DNA from: Onthomonas sp964456525
Lineage (GTDB): Bacteria; Bacillota; Clostridia; Oscillospirales; Oscillospiraceae
Assembly (NCBI GenBank): GCA_964456525.1
Contig: CAYWAP010000059.1
Coordinates: 1 to 6,780, forward strand
DNA length: 6,780 bases
Direction of reading: 5' to 3'
The notes under the pieces: model-generated
The model's database searches: none
What the model was told of the DNA's origin: nothing
The model's input: only the letters and a program-made list of their open reading frames with translations
Made by a program: the position numbers and the translations under genes
Part shown: in pieces, positions 4,584 to 6,780 of the stretch
Position numbering within the stretch: the stretch's first letter is position 1
Layout: each line of letters opens with the position of its first letter

Positions 4584-5213
4584 ATGAAAAAAGAAAAGGT
4601 GTCCAATGCGGTGATTCGCCGTCTTCCCCGATATTACCGCACGTTGGATATCCTTTATCGCGAAGGCATGGTCCGCATTTCCTCTTCCGCGCTGGGAAAC
4701 AGCATGGGCATCACCGCATCCCAGATCCGGCAGGATCTCAGCTGCTTTGGCGAGTTTGGGCAGCAGGGCTATGGCTACAACATCGCCGACCTCCGCCGTG
4801 AAATCTCAGAGATTCTGGGCATGAATTTCGGCTATACCGCCGTCCTGTTGGGCGCCGGCAATCTGGGCCGTGCCCTGATGAATAATTTTGAGTTTGGCAA
4901 AAACGGGTTTGTGCTCTCCGCCGCCTTTGACACCAATCCGAGCCTGATCGGCACCACCATCAACAACCTCCCGATTTACGACCAGCGGGAATTGGACGCC
5001 TATCTGTCCAGCCACTCCATCAGCATCGGCGTGCTCACAGTTCCCCAGAGCGTGGCCCAGGCCATGACCGACAAACTGGTGGCCGGGGGCGTGAAAGGCA
5101 TCTGGAACTTCACCAACACCGAAGTTGACGTGGGTGATTCCGGCGTGATCGTGGAGAGCGTACATTTTGCAGATTCCCTCTTGGCGCTGAGCTATTTGAT
5201 TTCGGACGCTTAA
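4584..5213 (+). CDS. rex: Redox-sensing transcriptional repressor Rex
   Basis: Product of 209 residues, the usual Rex length. An N-terminal winged-helix DNA-binding domain (roughly residues 5-80) carries the hallmark motifs AVIRRLPRYYRTL and GITASQIRQDLS followed by FGEFGQQGYGY. Residues 85-180 form the Rossmann NAD(H)-binding domain, with VLLGAGNLGRAL (87-98) as the dinucleotide loop, AAFD at the second strand and VPQSVAQ at 153-159. The C-terminal helix LADSLL-like segment (ADSLLALSYL) serves domain-swapped dimerisation. Rex represses fermentation and NADH-reoxidation genes and releases DNA when NADH rises. The gene has its own promoter with an overlapping Rex operator and a hairpin after its stop, so it appears monocistronic and autoregulated. 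A start at 4575 would add three residues (MVP) but is too close to the ribosome binding site. Confidence 0.97.
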   Translation: MKKEKVSNAVIRRLPRYYRTLDILYREGMVRISSSALGNSMGITASQIRQDLSCFGEFGQQGYGYNIADLRREISEILGMNFGYTAVLLGAGNLGRALMNNFEFGKNGFVLSAAFDTNPSLIGTTINNLPIYDQRELDAYLSSHSISIGVLTVPQSVAQAMTDKLVAGGVKGIWNFTNTEVDVGDSGVIVESVHFADSLLALSYLISDA

Positions 5214-5218
5214 AGAGA

Positions 5219-5254
5219 ACAGGGGATGGAGCACGAAGAGGTTCCATCCCCTGT
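5219..5254 (+). terminator. Long hairpin after rex, terminator-like without a U-tract
   Basis: ACAGGGGATGGA (5219-5230) pairs perfectly with TCCATCCCCTGT (5243-5254) around a 12-base loop, starting six bases after the rex stop codon. The following bases (CTGCATCTCTG) lack a T-run, so it may end transcription inefficiently or mainly protect the 3' end of the mRNA. Confidence 0.55.
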
Positions 5255-5361
5255 CTGCATCTCTGCCCATCCTTCCGGAGAATCTTCCCCTCCCCAACCA
5301 GGCCCTCGTTTACGATCAGCCGCCTGTCATCCAGCCCTGAAAAACTTCATCCCCGCCCTGC

Positions 5362-5388
5362 ACCCTTTCCCATGAGAAACATAGGATA
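5362..5388 (+). promoter_or_regulatory. Possible sporulation-sigma (SigK-like) promoter of the Cys-rich gene
   Basis: CATAGGATA (5380-5388) fits the SigK -10 consensus CATAnnnTA exactly, and an AC at 5362-5363 lies 16 bases upstream as in the SigK -35. Transcription would start near 5395, about 50 bases before the gene. A small hairpin, CCGGC (5397-5401) with GCCGG (5409-5413), follows. The consensus is short, so a chance match is quite possible. Confidence 0.33.
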
Positions 5389-5446
5389 AGATGTGACCGG
5401 CGCCTACAGCCGGACACAAAAATCCAAACTGATGGAGGTACTTCTT

Positions 5447-5578
5447 ATGGGATGCTGCAATAATGGTGGCAACGGCGGCTGTGGTTGCCTTTGGATCATC
5501 ATCCTGATTATCATCCTGTTCTGCTGCTGCGGCTGCGGCGGCAGCACCTTCAGCACCAACGGTTCCGGCTGCTGCTGA
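5447..5578 (+). CDS. Cys-rich single-pass membrane micropeptide (43 residues)
   Basis: The product has a Gly/Asn/Cys-rich head (MGCCNNGGNGGCGC), a hydrophobic segment LWIIILIIILF (residues 15-25) that may span or enter the membrane, then CCCGCGG and a Ser/Thr/Gly tail ending in CC. Ten of 43 residues are Cys, in clusters. The head-hydrophobic-CCCG pattern resembles short clostridial proteins that databases label as chorion-class high-cysteine proteins, and loosely the short hydrophobic YjcZ-type sporulation peptides; this is from memory and not confirmed. The start at 5447 is chosen because GGAGG (5434-5438) lies eight bases upstream; an in-frame ATG at 5393 would add 18 residues without a comparable site. 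It stands alone between rex and mreB with its own terminator at 5653-5686. Disulfide cross-linking or metal binding at the membrane or spore surface are possible roles, both inferred. Confidence 0.75.
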   Translation: MGCCNNGGNGGCGCLWIIILIIILFCCCGCGGSTFSTNGSGCC

Positions 5579-5652
5579 TTGCTCTGACATACAAAAGAAA
5601 GGGCTGTTCCATCGTTCAAACCAGTAAGAGCAGCTGACGCTGCACCCTATGC

Positions 5653-5686
5653 GGGCCTGCCGGGAGCACCTGGCAGGCCCTTTTTT
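5653..5686 (+). terminator. Intrinsic terminator of the Cys-rich micropeptide gene
   Basis: GGGCCTGCC (5653-5661) pairs with GGCAGGCCC (5672-5680). The stem can extend inward by three more pairs to an AGCA loop, and six T follow at 5681-5686. It lies 74 bases after the stop codon. Confidence 0.93.
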
Positions 5687-5692
5687 GTCATG

Positions 5693-5725
5693 AAAAAAGC
5701 TGCTGACATCTGCCAGCAGCTTTTT
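5693..5725 (-). terminator. Bidirectional intrinsic terminator, mainly for mreB
   Basis: The arms GCTGCTG (5699-5705) and CAGCAGC (5714-5720) are flanked by A6 on the left and T5 on the right, so a U-tract follows the hairpin on both strands. On the minus strand it ends mreB transcription about 25 bases after its stop. On the plus strand it backs up the terminator at 5653-5686, giving two barriers between convergent genes. Confidence 0.9.
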
Positions 5726-5748
5726 AAACACCATATTGAAATCAGAAC

Positions 5749-6777
5749 TCAGCCGTTCATCTGCTTCCGGCGGGACAGGTTCATCGTGCCGTCCTGCATG
5801 GAGGCCAAGTCGTCCAGGCTCTTGCCGGTGCCATAGGCAACGCAGGAGATGGCATCGTCTGCCACCCGCGTCTCGATTCCCGTGTGGGACTCAATCAGCT
5901 TGTCAAAGCCCCAAACCAGAGAGCCGCCGCCCGTCATAACAATGCCGTTGGTGGAGATGTCCGCCACCAGTTCAGGGGGCGTGCGCTCCAGGACGGAATG
6001 GACAGCCTCCAAAATACGGTGGGTGGGCTCCTCAAAGGCCTCAATCATCTCGGAAGAGGTGACGGAGAAGGTGCGGGGCAGACCGGTCATCAGGTCACGG
6101 CCCTTAATTTCAACGCTCTGCTCCTCTTCACGGGGGAAGACGCAGCCGATTTGAATCTTCAGCTCTTCCGCAGTACGCTCACCAATCAGCACGTTGTGCT
6201 TGCGGCGAATGTACTTGACAACAGCATCGTTAAACTGGTCGCCTGCAATCTTGATGGAAGCGGACTCCACCACACCGGACAGGGAGATCACGGCGATATC
6301 CGTGGTGCCGCCGCCAATATCAACAATCATGTGTCCATCGGGCTTGGCGATGTCAATGCCTGCGCCAATGGCCGCAGCGACCGGTTCCTCAATCAGGTAA
6401 ACCTTGCGGGCGCCCGCCTGAATGCCTGCATCGATGACAGCGCGCTCTTCGACCTCAGTGATTCCGGAGGGGACGCAAATGACCACACGGGGCTTGAAGA
6501 AGTGAACCGGGGAAACTTTATGAATAAACTCGCGCAGCATCCGCTCGGTCATATCATAGTCGGAGATAACACCCTCGCGCAGAGGACGCATGGCGACAAT
6601 ATTGCCCGGGGTCCGGCCCAGCATATTCTGAGCTTCCGTGCCGACCTTCAACAATTTGCCGGTATTTTTATCAATGGCAACCACAGAGGGCTCCTGCAAT
6701 ACAACTCCCTTACCCCTCACATACACCAAAATGGAAGCAGTACCGAGATCGATACCGATGTCATGTGCAATGCTCAT
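5749..6777 (-). CDS. mreB: Rod shape-determining protein MreB (MreB/Mbl family)
   Basis: Product of 342 residues, full family length. It is a bacterial actin that polymerises on the inner face of the membrane and guides the elongasome in lateral wall synthesis. ATP-binding motifs are intact: phosphate-1 DLGTA (residues 10-14), the catalytic Glu region LIEEPVAAAIGAG (128-140), phosphate-2 DIGGGTTD (153-160), IGERTAEELK (198-207), and the adenosine motif MTGGGSL (281-287). GRTPGNIVAMRP and LERTPPEL are family hallmarks. CVPSGITEVEERAVIDA and GARKVYLIEEP resemble MreB more than Mbl of B. subtilis, although the fit to one paralogue is not certain. The ATG at 6777 gives the normal N-terminus (MSIAHDIGIDLGTA); its ribosome binding site lies outside the window. 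It is convergent with the Cys-rich gene, and its upstream partners are not visible. Confidence 0.95.
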   Translation of the reverse strand: MSIAHDIGIDLGTASILVYVRGKGVVLQEPSVVAIDKNTGKLLKVGTEAQNMLGRTPGNIVAMRPLREGVISDYDMTERMLREFIHKVSPVHFFKPRVVICVPSGITEVEERAVIDAGIQAGARKVYLIEEPVAAAIGAGIDIAKPDGHMIVDIGGGTTDIAVISLSGVVESASIKIAGDQFNDAVVKYIRRKHNVLIGERTAEELKIQIGCVFPREEEQSVEIKGRDLMTGLPRTFSVTSSEMIEAFEEPTHRILEAVHSVLERTPPELVADISTNGIVMTGGGSLVWGFDKLIESHTGIETRVADDAISCVAYGTGKSLDDLASMQDGTMNLSRRKQMNG

Positions 6778-6780
6778 GAA

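Overview
The window looks like a chromosomal stretch from a moderately GC-rich Gram-positive anaerobe of the class Clostridia, probably an Oscillospiraceae-type gut bacterium. The reasons are strong AGGAGG-type ribosome binding sites, a Rex repressor with a clostridial-type Rex operator in its own promoter, an MreB of Firmicutes type, a COG0523 GTPase with a His/Cys-rich metal loop, and a tiny Cys-rich membrane protein of a kind seen in spore formers. This placement is inferred from gene content, not from a database search. No rRNA, tRNA, CRISPR array, insertion sequence or phage gene was seen.

Layout. (1) 87-1775, minus strand: an operon-like run of three small hydrolase-type genes, transcribed in this order: a proteasome/HslV-like Ntn-hydrolase protein (1775-1155), an acylphosphatase-like protein (1063-695) and an HD-domain phosphohydrolase resembling YfbR 5'-deoxynucleotidase (677-87). 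(2) 1776-2309: a 534-base divergent intergenic region. It holds a minus-strand extended -10 promoter, a possible 53-codon ORF, a cluster of three DnaA-box-like 9-mers, a plus-strand promoter and a leader of about 170 nt with several possible helices. (3) 2310-4394, plus strand: two adjacent CobW/COG0523-family genes. The first is a canonical GTPase with GCICC and four His/Cys repeats. The second is a diverged GTPase domain fused to a DUF1980/TIGR03943 (YcgQ-like) domain. A textbook intrinsic terminator follows. (4) 4506-5254, plus strand: monocistronic rex with a near-perfect Rex operator overlapping its -35 box, closed by a long hairpin. (5) 5362-5686, plus strand: a 43-residue Cys-rich single-pass membrane peptide with a possible sporulation-sigma promoter and its own terminator. 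(6) 5693-6777, minus strand: convergent mreB, separated from the Cys-rich gene by back-to-back terminators.

How the parts work together. The two CobW-type proteins are probably co-transcribed and plausibly handle zinc or another transition metal: one binds and delivers it, the other couples a degenerate GTPase to a YcgQ-type domain. Rex senses the NADH/NAD+ ratio and very likely represses its own gene. MreB directs cell shape. The three-hydrolase operon has no obvious shared pathway. Its lead gene is the most unusual item here: if the initiator Met is removed, Ser2 becomes the N-terminal residue, and Asp, Lys and Gly then fall at positions matching proteasome/HslV catalytic residues.
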